Positions 21,841 through 30,726 are shown, counted from the first letter of the stretch. The stretch: DNA of 64,000 nt from Melastoma dodecandrum (GCA_029817715.1 JARUPY010000539.1:2207501-2271500), one strand, 5' to 3'. Notes: generated by a model from the letters alone, not told the origin. Numbers and translations are program-made.

Positions 21841-24800
21841 ATGGCTGGAGAAGGAAAATCTTCGGGAAATCCTTCAGGGACTCCATCACGATTGGAGTTC
21901 GTTCCAGAAGCCAGATTGTCTCCTTTTGGAATTAGCAAGAGTATAAATGATATTTTAACTCAGCTAACCATTCAGGGGAGCAATGAAAGTCTAGAAAGCC
22001 GAAACCAAATGGCAAGGGAAGTAGGCTCCATTGTAAATACAATGTTAGACGCTCTGGAAAGAGAAAGAGGTTTAAAAAGGCCTGAAGCCGAGGCGACCTC
22101 TGGACTGGAAAGTACTACAGGAAAGCCAGTCGAAAGGTTGAATCTGGGAGGAAGAAATTCCAAACAGAATCAAGGCAAGAGTGTAGATGAAATGTATAGG
22201 GAGTCAGTGGCTCCTTTCATTTCAGACTCGCAAAAGCGAAGTGCAAACTTGAACTCCCAAAGTGGGGAGTTGGCGAAAGACTTAAGGAAAGCCTTAGGTC
22301 TGGCAGAAGATACGCCAGTTCATTTAGACAACAGAACGTTTAATGAATTGGTAACTGCGAAGAGGGAGATTTACAGGCCCGATTATCCTCATAGGACTAA
22401 ACAAGAGTTTGTCCCAAGGAATAATATTTTAAAGCCAATAATAACCCCTGGTTCTTTTCTGGATATTGATTGTGAAAAGCACGTATCTGAAAAGATAGAT
22501 GAGTGGTTATCACTTATTCGGATGACAGCATCTGCAGGAGGAGTACCTCCTGGAGCGGTCTACGAATTGTGTGTGGCAGCCCTCATGGGTACAGCGCAGA
22601 AATACTGGAAAACTTTGGTGGCACACACAGACATCAAGGAAAAGATAGATCAGGCGCTGACGGTTGACGGTGTATTAGCAATCATAGCTGATGCCCTGAA
22701 ACGTGAGTTCTGTGGTTTTTCGTTATCCACTGAAACTGTGGAAAAAGAGCAGTCCTTGACAGCTCTGGTTAAACTACAGATCTGTGATATGTGCTGGTTT
22801 GATAGCTACGTGTGCGAATTCCAGAAATATTATTACAATCTGGATGTAGTATCACAACAGTTCATATTAGGAACCTTTTTTGCAAAACTTCCCGAACCTT
22901 GGCCAGAAGTTGCGCAAAAGGCCTATGAATTACTTCTGAGTGAGGAAAAGATTGTCTCTGGACTCGGAGGTAAAATTCAGGCGGTGAAGTACGCAATGCG
23001 TAAGGCATGTACTGAGCTCCAGGTGAAAGAGGCAGCTAAGAAGCTACCATACCTGAACAAGAGCTGTTGTTCTCAGATAGAGTATGTGCCTGGAAGATAT
23101 GGATGCGATACTCGCAGTACTCCAGGAGACTCTTTGAAGAGAAGGAACTTTCCTCGTAAGAGGAAGTTTGTTGGGTACAACAAAAAGAAAGTTTGGCCCA
23201 AGAAGGACTTCCAGCGTAAGCAAAAGGGAGGTCCTGCTTACAAACCAAGGAGGTTTGTGAGGAGAAGGGATAACCTGAAGGATAAAGATAGGATCGATGC
23301 CTTCAAAAGAAAGCATGGCAGAGAACCTAAATGTCCTAAGGGAAAACCCTTGAGCAGTTGTAATTGCTGCTGGTTTTGTGGCTCAAAGGACCACAAAGCG
23401 GATAGTTGTCCGAAGAAGAACCAAAGGAGAGAAAGACTCCGTATGGTCTTCCTAGACAACAGGAGTCGTGAGGAAGAAGTCCTTGCTTATGAACCAATAG
23501 ATGAGCAAGAGATTTCAGACTTAGATTCGGAAGTAGAATCAATTTATGAGATTGTGTCAAATTATGATACGGACTCAGATGATGATTCTGATCTCTGGAC
23601 CGAACATCTGTTCATGATGCGAGCAGTGAGGGAAGAAGATGGTGATGAGTTGGTTCCTTTGGAAACAACGAATCAGGTACTGGAGGAAACCCACCAGTAC
23701 GAAGATCCATCCCAGTCAATTCTGGAATGGAGGTTGCCAAATGTCAATGCGAGGGAGGTTTATGAAGTATCGAGATTTAGGTTTCGATCCACCATAGATA
23801 TCTCGCAGACGGAGGCGACGGCGCAAGTCACAAGCACTGAGCTTGAGACTTTGGATATCCCACTCTTGAATGTACAACGCATAAGAGATACCATGCGTAA
23901 CGCGAGAGGTGTATATAACTATATACACATTGGGTTGATCCAGATAGGGCTAGTACCGCTGTTTCATTTACCAGCGGATAGTCCTGTGGTAGCAGCAGTG
24001 ATCGATAAACGATGGAGAGAGTTTAGAGATCAGCTGATATCAGAAGTACAGGCCAATTTAGCACATGGCCCTGTATGGTTCCAAGTCCATCCAAACTTTA
24101 TGATGGCTTTGAACGATCGTTGTTTGGGGACTTCATTGACATTAAGAATCAAGTCAATGAATATGGATCGAATGAATCCCCAAGCTAAGTATTTGGCGTA
24201 TCACACTAGGGTAATTTACAGATTGGTAAATACCACTAGTCCTGGTGTGAGGAACATCTCTAGACTTACAGAGTTGTTCGAGGAAGGTCCAAACAACTAC
24301 CAACAGTTCCATAGGCGTGAGGTAAATCCATTGGAATTAACCTGGCCAAGGAGTTGGGTTATGACTGAACCTGGTAGTAGCTCTAGGCCCATTAGTGCGG
24401 CGAACATCCGACAGAGGGGTAATGAAATTACTCTTATGTTAGGAGATCCGTCAAGGGTCAGTGAAAGAGCTGATAGGCATTTGCCTATGCTTAGCGAAAG
24501 AGCTGACAGGCATTTGCCTGTGAGGATGCCAATCCTGAGAGAACCGTTCAATAGAACGCCCTCTGAAGTCTCTTCAAGAGCTAGTGATGTGGGAGAGGAT
24601 GTAATAGTCTCTCGACCAGAGGTTGCAAGCGCACCTCCACTAATAGAAGAGATGTCTCGAAGATCTGTTGATTCGAGAACCCCGTCACAACATACGGGGA
24701 GAATCGTAGGGTATAGACAGGTATCATTACCAGTCTATGAAGACCCTGTAGATCAACCAAGAGAGGAGTCTATACGAATGTTAAGAGTAACCAATACTGG

Positions 24801-27063
24801 TAGCTCTTTATCTGAGATTCCTGAAGTTTGTAAGGTTATCGAGCAGATAGCCAAGCAAAGGTCTATTGCGATAGACGATATCTGGAGGATGATAGAACCA
24901 TCCCAAAGTGTACTTGAGAATATTGGGTTTAGTGTCAGGAAGACAGACATGAGCACATATGTGGCTCTAACTTTCAAATTTCCTGGATACTATGAGTATT
25001 CTTTAGATACTTTAATAGACACTGGGTGTAGCATAACTTGTGCTAGACTCAATGCTCTGCCAGATGAGTGGTGGGAACCACTGCAGAAACCCATCCACAT
25101 GGTTAACGTCGATGGCATGGCCACAATTGTTGGTCATAAGGCAAGTAACGTGCCTGTCTTTATTGGTGGACAAAAGTTCATCATTAAAGAGATTCTTGCA
25201 CATCCTTTATTAGAGGCCGACATCATTATTGGTAACGCCTTTTTAAAGGGACAAAAGGAAAACCTTCCCTTTGTGCAGAATGAAAATGATGTTTCCATCG
25301 GTGGGGTAAAAATAAGTATTCTACAAGAGCCTAGAATTAGGTTAAAATTTGGCTTTTATCCGGTAAAATGGACAGAATACTGTGGCGATATCCCATGTGA
25401 AAGAGCTTTCAGAGTGCGAGCTCAACGTGGTGATATACGGTTGGATGAGAATGAATCATGGGTACAAACCATGTTTTCTCCAACGAATGCCAGTAATAGT
25501 AGCTGGTATGACGACCTGTTTACCAATCCAAAACAGGAAGTGTGTATGGCTGTAAAGTTAACAGGGATGAAATGGGATAAGTTCCTGATAAAACTGGCCG
25601 ATAACTTTAGTGAAGATCCGCTGAAGTTATGGACTCGAAATGGCCTAAAGGCTAAATTAGAGTTGAAAGATCCCGGAACCATTATAAGAGCCAGAAACAT
25701 TACGTATACGGCTGAGATGGTTGAGGAGTTTGATAAACAAATTCCTGAGTTGCTTGGAAAGGATTTGATTAGGGACAGTTACAGTCCGCATTCTAGTCCA
25801 GCCTTTATGGTAATTAACCATGCCGAGCAGGTGCGAGGCAAAGCACGAATGGTTATAGATTATCGTCAGCTTAATAAAGCTACAAAGGACGATGGCTATA
25901 AGATTCCAACTGCGGGAGATCTTATTGATAGGATTAGTTTGAGTCAACCAAAATACTTTTCTAAATTTGACTTGAAAAGTGGATACTGGCAAGTCAAAAT
26001 GGAAGAAGAGTCGGTTCCTCTAACTGCCTTCAATGCTCCGCGAGGAATGTTTGAATGGTTGGTTATGCCATTCGGTCTGAAAAATGCTCCAGGCGTGTTT
26101 CGGCGCAAAATGGATAATGCTTTTAAGCAGGTCCGAAAATTTTGTGCGGTCTATATTGACGATGTGCTAATCTACAGTCAGTCTGAAGATGAACACATGG
26201 GGCACCTTGATCAGGTGACTGATATCTTCCGACGGAAAGGTATGATTCTATCAGAAAAGAAGATAGAATGGTTTAAGGAATCAGTTAACTTTCTAGGCAT
26301 GGAAATTGAGCAGGGAAAAATTAAACTGCAAAATCATATTGCTGAGAAAATAGTTAATTTTCCTGACAGACTTGAGGATAGGAAGCAAGTCCAAAGATTT
26401 TGTGGATGCGCTAACTATGCAAGAAAGTTTGTGAAAGATCTCTCCCAAGACCTGAGTAGGATTTCGAAGAAAACCTCTTCTACAAGTCCTTGGAAATGGG
26501 AAGATGAAGACACTCAGTCCATTAGAAGGATTAAAGCAAAGGTAAAAAATTTACCACAATTAGCTTTGCCATCTGATAGAGACGAGTTAGTCTTGGAAGT
26601 TGATGCTTCTGAAGAATTTTGGGGAGCAGTCCTCAAAATTAGAGGACGAAAACCAGAACCGGTATGCAAATACTGGTCGGGAAGCTTCAAGGGGTACGAG
26701 CTAAGATACCCGATACATGAAAAAGAAGTATTAGCCTTAAAATATGGAATAAAGGCTTTTTACATCTTTTTGGCACCGAAAGCATTTTTAGTGCGATCTG
26801 ACTCGACCTATGTAAAAATGTTTATGAGTCTGAACCTTAAGGAAGCTAGGCAAACTAGACTCTTAAGGTTGCAGGAACAATTGAGCTATTATAAATATGA
26901 GGTCGAATACATTAAGTCCGACCACAACATAATAGCTGACTCTCTCTCTAGAGAACTTGCAAATACCTCTCTTTCTAAAAACTCTGCAGATGGATCCTCC
27001 TGCAAAGAGAAAGATATGCTGGGGATGCAAGAAGGAGGGACATTCCCGAAAGGTATGTCCTAA
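21841..27063 (+). CDS. Pararetroviral polyprotein: coat-like, movement, protease, RT, RNase H
   Basis: 1740 residues from an ATG. Order as read: Ser-rich N-terminus; coat-like region about 180-525 with a very basic stretch (430-480) and a zinc knuckle C510-x2-C513-x4-H518-x4-C523; acidic linker (540-650); 30K movement-protein core about 665-860 with GLIQIGL at 698; linker 860-1030 with an 11-residue tandem duplication; aspartic protease with D1060-T-G; reverse transcriptase about 1300-1500 with FSKFDLKSGYWQV, LVMPFGLKNAPGVF and YIDD at 1438-1441; RNase H with acidic residues D1588, E1629, D1654 and D1700. All catalytic motifs are present. In badna-, petu- and florendoviruses the movement domain comes first and the coat after it; here the coat-type zinc knuckle is before the movement domain. 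The last 74 nt overlap the next ORF. Confidence 0.95.
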   Translation: MAGEGKSSGNPSGTPSRLEFVPEARLSPFGISKSINDILTQLTIQGSNESLESRNQMAREVGSIVNTMLDALERERGLKRPEAEATSGLESTTGKPVERLNLGGRNSKQNQGKSVDEMYRESVAPFISDSQKRSANLNSQSGELAKDLRKALGLAEDTPVHLDNRTFNELVTAKREIYRPDYPHRTKQEFVPRNNILKPIITPGSFLDIDCEKHVSEKIDEWLSLIRMTASAGGVPPGAVYELCVAALMGTAQKYWKTLVAHTDIKEKIDQALTVDGVLAIIADALKREFCGFSLSTETVEKEQSLTALVKLQICDMCWFDSYVCEFQKYYYNLDVVSQQFILGTFFAKLPEPWPEVAQKAYELLLSEEKIVSGLGGKIQAVKYAMRKACTELQVKEAAKKLPYLNKSCCSQIEYVPGRYGCDTRSTPGDSLKRRNFPRKRKFVGYNKKKVWPKKDFQRKQKGGPAYKPRRFVRRRDNLKDKDRIDAFKRKHGREPKCPKGKPLSSCNCCWFCGSKDHKADSCPKKNQRRERLRMVFLDNRSREEEVLAYEPIDEQEISDLDSEVESIYEIVSNYDTDSDDDSDLWTEHLFMMRAVREEDGDELVPLETTNQVLEETHQYEDPSQSILEWRLPNVNAREVYEVSRFRFRSTIDISQTEATAQVTSTELETLDIPLLNVQRIRDTMRNARGVYNYIHIGLIQIGLVPLFHLPADSPVVAAVIDKRWREFRDQLISEVQANLAHGPVWFQVHPNFMMALNDRCLGTSLTLRIKSMNMDRMNPQAKYLAYHTRVIYRLVNTTSPGVRNISRLTELFEEGPNNYQQFHRREVNPLELTWPRSWVMTEPGSSSRPISAANIRQRGNEITLMLGDPSRVSERADRHLPMLSERADRHLPVRMPILREPFNRTPSEVSSRASDVGEDVIVSRPEVASAPPLIEEMSRRSVDSRTPSQHTGRIVGYRQVSLPVYEDPVDQPREESIRMLRVTNTGSSLSEIPEVCKVIEQIAKQRSIAIDDIWRMIEPSQSVLENIGFSVRKTDMSTYVALTFKFPGYYEYSLDTLIDTGCSITCARLNALPDEWWEPLQKPIHMVNVDGMATIVGHKASNVPVFIGGQKFIIKEILAHPLLEADIIIGNAFLKGQKENLPFVQNENDVSIGGVKISILQEPRIRLKFGFYPVKWTEYCGDIPCERAFRVRAQRGDIRLDENESWVQTMFSPTNASNSSWYDDLFTNPKQEVCMAVKLTGMKWDKFLIKLADNFSEDPLKLWTRNGLKAKLELKDPGTIIRARNITYTAEMVEEFDKQIPELLGKDLIRDSYSPHSSPAFMVINHAEQVRGKARMVIDYRQLNKATKDDGYKIPTAGDLIDRISLSQPKYFSKFDLKSGYWQVKMEEESVPLTAFNAPRGMFEWLVMPFGLKNAPGVFRRKMDNAFKQVRKFCAVYIDDVLIYSQSEDEHMGHLDQVTDIFRRKGMILSEKKIEWFKESVNFLGMEIEQGKIKLQNHIAEKIVNFPDRLEDRKQVQRFCGCANYARKFVKDLSQDLSRISKKTSSTSPWKWEDEDTQSIRRIKAKVKNLPQLALPSDRDELVLEVDASEEFWGAVLKIRGRKPEPVCKYWSGSFKGYELRYPIHEKEVLALKYGIKAFYIFLAPKAFLVRSDSTYVKMFMSLNLKEARQTRLLRLQEQLSYYKYEVEYIKSDHNIIADSLSRELANTSLSKNSADGSSCKEKDMLGMQEGGTFPKGMS
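24460..24522 (+). repeat. 33-bp in-frame duplication in the pararetroviral ORF1
   Basis: Copies at 24460-24492 and 24493-24522 encode SERADRHLP twice, separated by a Met-Leu. It lies in the unstructured linker between movement protein and protease and keeps the frame open. The copies differ at a few bases, so the duplication predates some later changes. Confidence 0.85.
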
Positions 27064-27700
27064 TAAGGGAGATGGTGAGCATAGTGATGCTGGTTCCGTT
27101 TCAGGAACGAAGGCGGCAGTTCTCTGCTGGCAGTGCAAGCAACTAGGACATCGTTCTTACGAATGTCCCAAGAAGCTGAAAACTACGGATTCCCAGAAGG
27201 GGAAGGCTGAACTTAAGGAGAAAGCAAAAGCTGACTCCGAGAGTAAGGCGAAACCAGATCTCCAGAAGGAGATGGCTAATCCCAAAGAGGCTGAGGCCAG
27301 ATCTAAGGGAAAGGCGAAAGAATCCCAGAAGGGGATGGCTAGATCTAAAGGAAAGGCAATAGCCGATCCTAAAGAGAAAGCGAGATTTTCCCAGAAGGGG
27401 AAGACAGATCTGAAGGAGAAGGGTAACACCAACTCTAAAGGAGATGTGAAGAAAGATCTTCAAAAGAAGATGACAGATCTGGAGGAAAGCTCCAGAAGAA
27501 ATGTGAAAATGGCATATCTGAAAGACAAGGCAAAGGCTGAGTCAGAAGAGAAGGCCAGGAAGAAGAAGAAAGCCAAGAGGCTTGGGTCTTCTGATCCCAA
27601 AGGGGATGATTCTGCAAAGGATGGTCCTAAGAAGGACGGAAAGGTTGAAGAACCTTGGTGGTCTCCGTTGAGCAGTTTAATTACTGCCGAAACCACTTAG
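26990..27700 (+). CDS. Pararetroviral ORF2: two zinc knuckles plus Lys/Glu repeat tail
   Basis: 236 residues from the first ATG in the frame (MDPPAKRK), in the +1 frame relative to ORF1 and overlapping its last 74 nt. Two CCHC knuckles sit close together near the N-terminus: CWGCKKEGHSRKVC (about 9-22) and CWQCKQLGHRSYEC (about 49-62). The remaining 170 residues are a highly charged tract built on variants of SQKGKA, LKEKAK and SKGKAK, with a matching DNA-level repeat (CCAGAAGGGG). The last 46 nt overlap the open frame of ORF3. Inference: a nucleic-acid-binding accessory protein, perhaps a second nucleocapsid-like or virion protein. I know no described caulimovirid protein with this make-up, but I could not search. 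Confidence 0.8.
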   Translation: MDPPAKRKICWGCKKEGHSRKVCPNKGDGEHSDAGSVSGTKAAVLCWQCKQLGHRSYECPKKLKTTDSQKGKAELKEKAKADSESKAKPDLQKEMANPKEAEARSKGKAKESQKGMARSKGKAIADPKEKARFSQKGKTDLKEKGNTNSKGDVKKDLQKKMTDLEESSRRNVKMAYLKDKAKAESEEKARKKKKAKRLGSSDPKGDDSAKDGPKKDGKVEEPWWSPLSSLITAETT

Positions 27701-27783
27701 CCAAAGAGCAGAAAATTTCCATTAATCAAGCTGTGAAATCCTACAAGGCTTTATTACAAAGCAAGGAGGAACAGAAGGAGAAT

Positions 27784-29241
27784 ATGGAAACACAGTATGC
27801 TGAAGAAGAGGCTAAGTTTAAGGCCATAATAGGCGAGCCAATTCAAGTGGTAGACCTTGAACCAAGGGGAGAATCAGAGGAAGCGGTTGCAATGGAGTGT
27901 GAGCAATACTTCGACTTTGGAAGTGCTTACGCAGCATTGGAAGGTAATCTTGAAAAGAAAGAAAGCCTTGAGGAGGTAATTCCTGTCAAGGAGTCTGGTG
28001 ACAGTAGTCACGGTGGTAAAAACCACGATGGCAAAGGCCATGTTGGGAAAACCCAAGAGGATCTAGGAGGATCCTGGTTTTTTGATGAAGACTCATTTGA
28101 GGACGAATCCCTAAGTTGGGATGCGGCTGTAGTTTGTGGAGGACTCATGGCCGGCATCAAGCATGATGAAAAGCGCCAGATTGAGTTTTTTGCAAGAAAG
28201 ACCGTAGAATACATCAAAGATCTGGAGTATAAGCTATCGATTATGGCTTCAGGTGAAGAGGAGATGTCTAAAGTCGAAAAAGAAAGACAGCAGATTTTCT
28301 CCACAACAATGTCGATAATACCAGGGGAAGTCAGAGAGTATGATGTCCCAAAGGTAACAGTAGACATGAGTGAATCCTCTCTTGAGGAAAACACTGTACT
28401 TCAACCGTATCTACACTGGATATCGGGGAAGTGGCCATCTCTGAGAATTCATTCAGAAATGGTGGGAGTAGCAGCACCTTATGTGTATGCTGGGTTTGTA
28501 GACATACTGGAGATCGATAGATCAGAACTAGAATGCATGGAACCCCTGCCTACGTTGGTAAGGTACGTACTCGGATGCCTAGGTTACGGACCAAAGTATG
28601 CCACGGCATTGATTACTAGCACAATGAGGGAGGAAGAAGACCATCCCCAGTTTGGGAAGGTGATACTGCAGAACCTGCAAGTATGGAACATCCACCCTTG
28701 TGAGAGTAGACGTCTAACGGAACCTCAAAAGCAGGACCTCGATCAGAGGGGATTATGGCGGAAATACTACAAGGACAAAACTGTCCGAAAGGCCATAAGG
28801 GTTGAGTTCCTTGAAGATGTGCTAGAGCATGTGTTAGCCCGAAAGGACGAATATTACGTGCTCTGTGATGGTATGGTCACCGTCACAATTCTTCGGTCAA
28901 ACTTAAGCTTCATCGATGAGCAAGCAGGAGACCGAGGATGGCAGAGAATGCTCGACCTTCTGGATAGCTTCTGGAGGCGAGAGAACTCTGAGCTGCACCT
29001 CCGAACCGACACCTTCGAGGTTTGGAGCAAGATTGCTGATTTCACAGACAAGACCCTGAATCAGCAAATCGAGCATGATGCAGAGAGAGCCCAACAAATT
29101 CTTAATGCGGTCCAAGACCCGCCGGGACTCTCGGAAAAAGAAGGAGTTGGCGAGACTTCAAACACCAACAACAAGGAACGAGTCTCCCAAGATAGCGTAC
29201 AAATGCAGACGGGAGAAGATAACTGTATAAAGTTAGACTAG
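27784..29241 (+). CDS. Pararetroviral ORF3, function unknown
   Basis: The frame is open from 27655, overlapping ORF2 by 46 nt, but its first ATG is at 27784, giving 485 residues. The N-terminal 60 residues look helical and charged, followed by an acidic, His/Gly-bearing linker (SHGGKNHDGKGHVG) and a predicted globular part from about residue 190 with LPTLVRYVLGCLGYGPKYAT, FLEDVLEHVLARKDEYYVL and GDRGWQRMLDLLDSFWRREN. No enzyme motif is visible. Its place after the polymerase ORF corresponds to the transactivator/viroplasmin ORF of caulimoviruses or the unassigned ORF2 of florendoviruses, but position is the only support. How it is translated is open: reinitiation 84 nt after the ORF2 stop, or frameshifting in the overlap, where I see no canonical slippery heptamer. 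Confidence 0.8.
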   Translation: METQYAEEEAKFKAIIGEPIQVVDLEPRGESEEAVAMECEQYFDFGSAYAALEGNLEKKESLEEVIPVKESGDSSHGGKNHDGKGHVGKTQEDLGGSWFFDEDSFEDESLSWDAAVVCGGLMAGIKHDEKRQIEFFARKTVEYIKDLEYKLSIMASGEEEMSKVEKERQQIFSTTMSIIPGEVREYDVPKVTVDMSESSLEENTVLQPYLHWISGKWPSLRIHSEMVGVAAPYVYAGFVDILEIDRSELECMEPLPTLVRYVLGCLGYGPKYATALITSTMREEEDHPQFGKVILQNLQVWNIHPCESRRLTEPQKQDLDQRGLWRKYYKDKTVRKAIRVEFLEDVLEHVLARKDEYYVLCDGMVTVTILRSNLSFIDEQAGDRGWQRMLDLLDSFWRRENSELHLRTDTFEVWSKIADFTDKTLNQQIEHDAERAQQILNAVQDPPGLSEKEGVGETSNTNNKERVSQDSVQMQTGEDNCIKLD

Positions 29242-29341
29242 GACATTTTGTCGGTCATTAGGACCCCACTAACTTTAGCAACAGTTAGATTCCTTTTACT
29301 TTTAAGCTGGCAAACAGTGCATAGGCACCAGCTCCTTTGTG

Positions 29342-29348
29342 TATATAT
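29342..29348 (+). promoter_or_regulatory. Possible upstream TATA box of the pararetrovirus
   Basis: GTGTATATATTCAC, about 100 bp after the ORF3 stop and followed by a CT-rich tract (29396-29415). It is a second candidate for the pregenomic promoter; the downstream TATATAA at 29601 fits better. Confidence 0.3.
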
Positions 29349-29600
29349 TCACAAGCCTTCTACCTCATTTGGGGAGGCGATCTGAATAGAGAATTTTCTC
29401 TCACATCTCTCTGAGTTAGAAATTCTTTGATCGTCCTCCGGGAAAACCAATAGGTAATCCGAATAATACCTTAAGGAATCAAGAATAAGGTGGTTAGAAT
29501 TAACCAAACCTGGTTAAAGACTAACGGAAGGTCAGATCGTTAGATCAAAACCTTGAAAGGATTGAAGCCTAAGGGCCGAAACCTTTGGATGAGGAGTGTC

Positions 29601-29607
29601 TATATAA
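29601..29607 (+). promoter_or_regulatory. Likely pregenomic RNA promoter TATA box
   Basis: GTGTCTATATAAGACC resembles the 35S-type TATA context, with a purine/pyrimidine leader beginning about 30 bp later. From there to the primer site is about 530 nt, a normal leader length for pararetroviral pregenomic RNA. Confidence 0.55.
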
Positions 29608-29829
29608 GACCCTCAAGGTAAGGGCATTTGGTGTGACACAGAAGAGCCTCTCCACTCGATTCCCCAAATTTGAGGAATTCTTCACTCTTGAAGATCCATA
29701 GTGCGGAAGCTTGGTGAACCCTCTGAGCTATCCTATCGGTTAAGGTATGATAAACATCCTTTATGTTGTTTATGCTTTTCTTTCTTGAAAAGAGAATCTG
29801 AGAGAAGTGCAAGTGCACGAGTCATTCGT

Positions 29830-30138
29830 ATGACTGATTGTCCTAACCCAGAGTTGCTCCATTTGGATCACGGGGTTGGCAAGGATTCTACTACGGGACT
29901 ACAAAACACTGTAGTAGATCGATTAACAAGTATTTCAGCACAAATAACGCAGCTGACTGAACTTGTGGATAGCTATTCTAAGAAATTAGAAGAGCTGACT
30001 CTTTTGCAGAGTGAATTTGAGGATTATTTCCTTGAAGGTAAATCCAATCTTGGGTTTGCGGCAAGTTCGAGGTACTCAAACGAGTATTCGAGGTTGGTAG
30101 AACGCCGACGACAAAGACAAATAAGAAAACAATCTTAA
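29830..30138 (+). CDS. Small coiled-coil ORF in the pararetroviral leader
   Basis: 102 residues from the first ATG (MTDCPNPELL). The centre (about 30-65) is a heptad-like coiled coil, VVDRLTSISAQITQLTELVD and KKLEELTLLQSEFEDYF, and the C-terminus is strongly basic (RRRQRQIRKQS). An N-terminal coiled coil with a basic nucleic-acid-binding tail is the layout of the virion-associated proteins of caulimo- and badnaviruses, so a role of that kind is possible; sequence identity to them is not evident. Its place is odd: between the TATA box and the primer site, ending 22 nt before the latter. The frame is also open upstream to 29701 without an ATG. Confidence 0.55.
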   Translation: MTDCPNPELLHLDHGVGKDSTTGLQNTVVDRLTSISAQITQLTELVDSYSKKLEELTLLQSEFEDYFLEGKSNLGFAASSRYSNEYSRLVERRRQRQIRKQS

Positions 30139-30159
30139 GTTCGATTCCTGTATTATTAT

Positions 30160-30172
30160 TGGTATCAGAGCC
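30160..30172 (+). other. tRNA-Met primer-binding site
   Basis: TGGTATCAGAGCC is an exact 13-nt complement to the 3' end of plant initiator tRNA-Met, the minus-strand primer of caulimovirids. Pararetroviral sequence after it seems to end within about 200 bp, while ORF1 begins at the other end of the copy. Confidence 0.8.
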
Positions 30173-30360
30173 CGCTTAAGATCAGAATTCCTAAATTGTT
30201 TTGAGGGATTAGATTGAAAAAATAAAACTTCTTGGGTAAATTTGAAGGAAAAAGGTGGTAAATAGTACAACTGCCGTAAATCCGTAATTTTGAAACTCGC
30301 AGCCATAAAAATCAAAATTCTTTAAAAACTAGCGATAAAACGGTACAAAGCTCGTTTTTT

Positions 30361-30726
30361 CTAAGTGACTTTTAAGCAGGCGACCGACAGACTGAGCTCA
30401 TGGGGGGAAAAGATCACTTTTGCTTCTTGTCATTTTTAGAAGGGTAGTATGTCATAATTCCGAATCCCCCAGTTACAAGATAATCTAAGAACAACAAACA
30501 GTAAACAAGTTTAAAAGTTATTTACATCATCATCATTACATGTTATGTTAATTATCACGTGAAAAGAAATAAAGAAGTCAATTTTTACTCAAATATATAT
30601 ACATCAGAGGTTTTATTCCATTTCCCTGCAACTCAAGTTCATTCCTTTTTCAATCCCCATTTCCCCTCCCCTCCCTCCCCACCACGAAACGGCATTGCCC
30701 ATGAGTTCCCTTTTCGAGTCCCCGTG
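30361..30726. other. Host flank and IQD promoter/5' UTR
   Basis: Sequence from the approximate right edge of the viral copy to the IQD start codon. CAAATATATATACATC at 30591-30606 is a plausible TATA region for the IQD gene, followed by a CT-rich leader. The insertion thus sits within about 0.3 kb of that promoter. Confidence 0.5.

Larger units (their letters stand above)
21700..30360 (+). mobile_element. Near-complete endogenous pararetrovirus (Caulimoviridae-like)
   Basis: About 8.6 kb. Seen: a 1740-codon polyprotein with zinc knuckle, 30K-type movement protein, aspartic protease, reverse transcriptase and RNase H; two more long ORFs in overlap with it; a TATA box, a small ORF and a tRNA-Met primer site. 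There is no LTR on either side and no integrase, which together with the movement protein separates it from Ty3 retrotransposons. Edges are approximate: the left edge is somewhere in 21350-21840, the right in 30180-30400. In a circular viral map the order is primer site, ORF1, ORF2, ORF3, promoter, small ORF, back to primer site, so this linear copy was opened next to the primer site, where the minus-strand gap of such genomes lies. The frames have no stop codons or frameshifts, suggesting a fairly recent insertion or selection. Confidence 0.93.

Noticed and set aside
27650..27700. Programmed -1 frameshift from ORF2 into ORF3
   Set aside because: No canonical X-XXY-YYZ heptamer in the overlap; kept only as an open alternative to reinitiation.
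21841..29241. Reading the long ORFs as a Ty3-type LTR retrotransposon
   Set aside because: No LTRs, no integrase domain, and a 30K movement-protein core is present.
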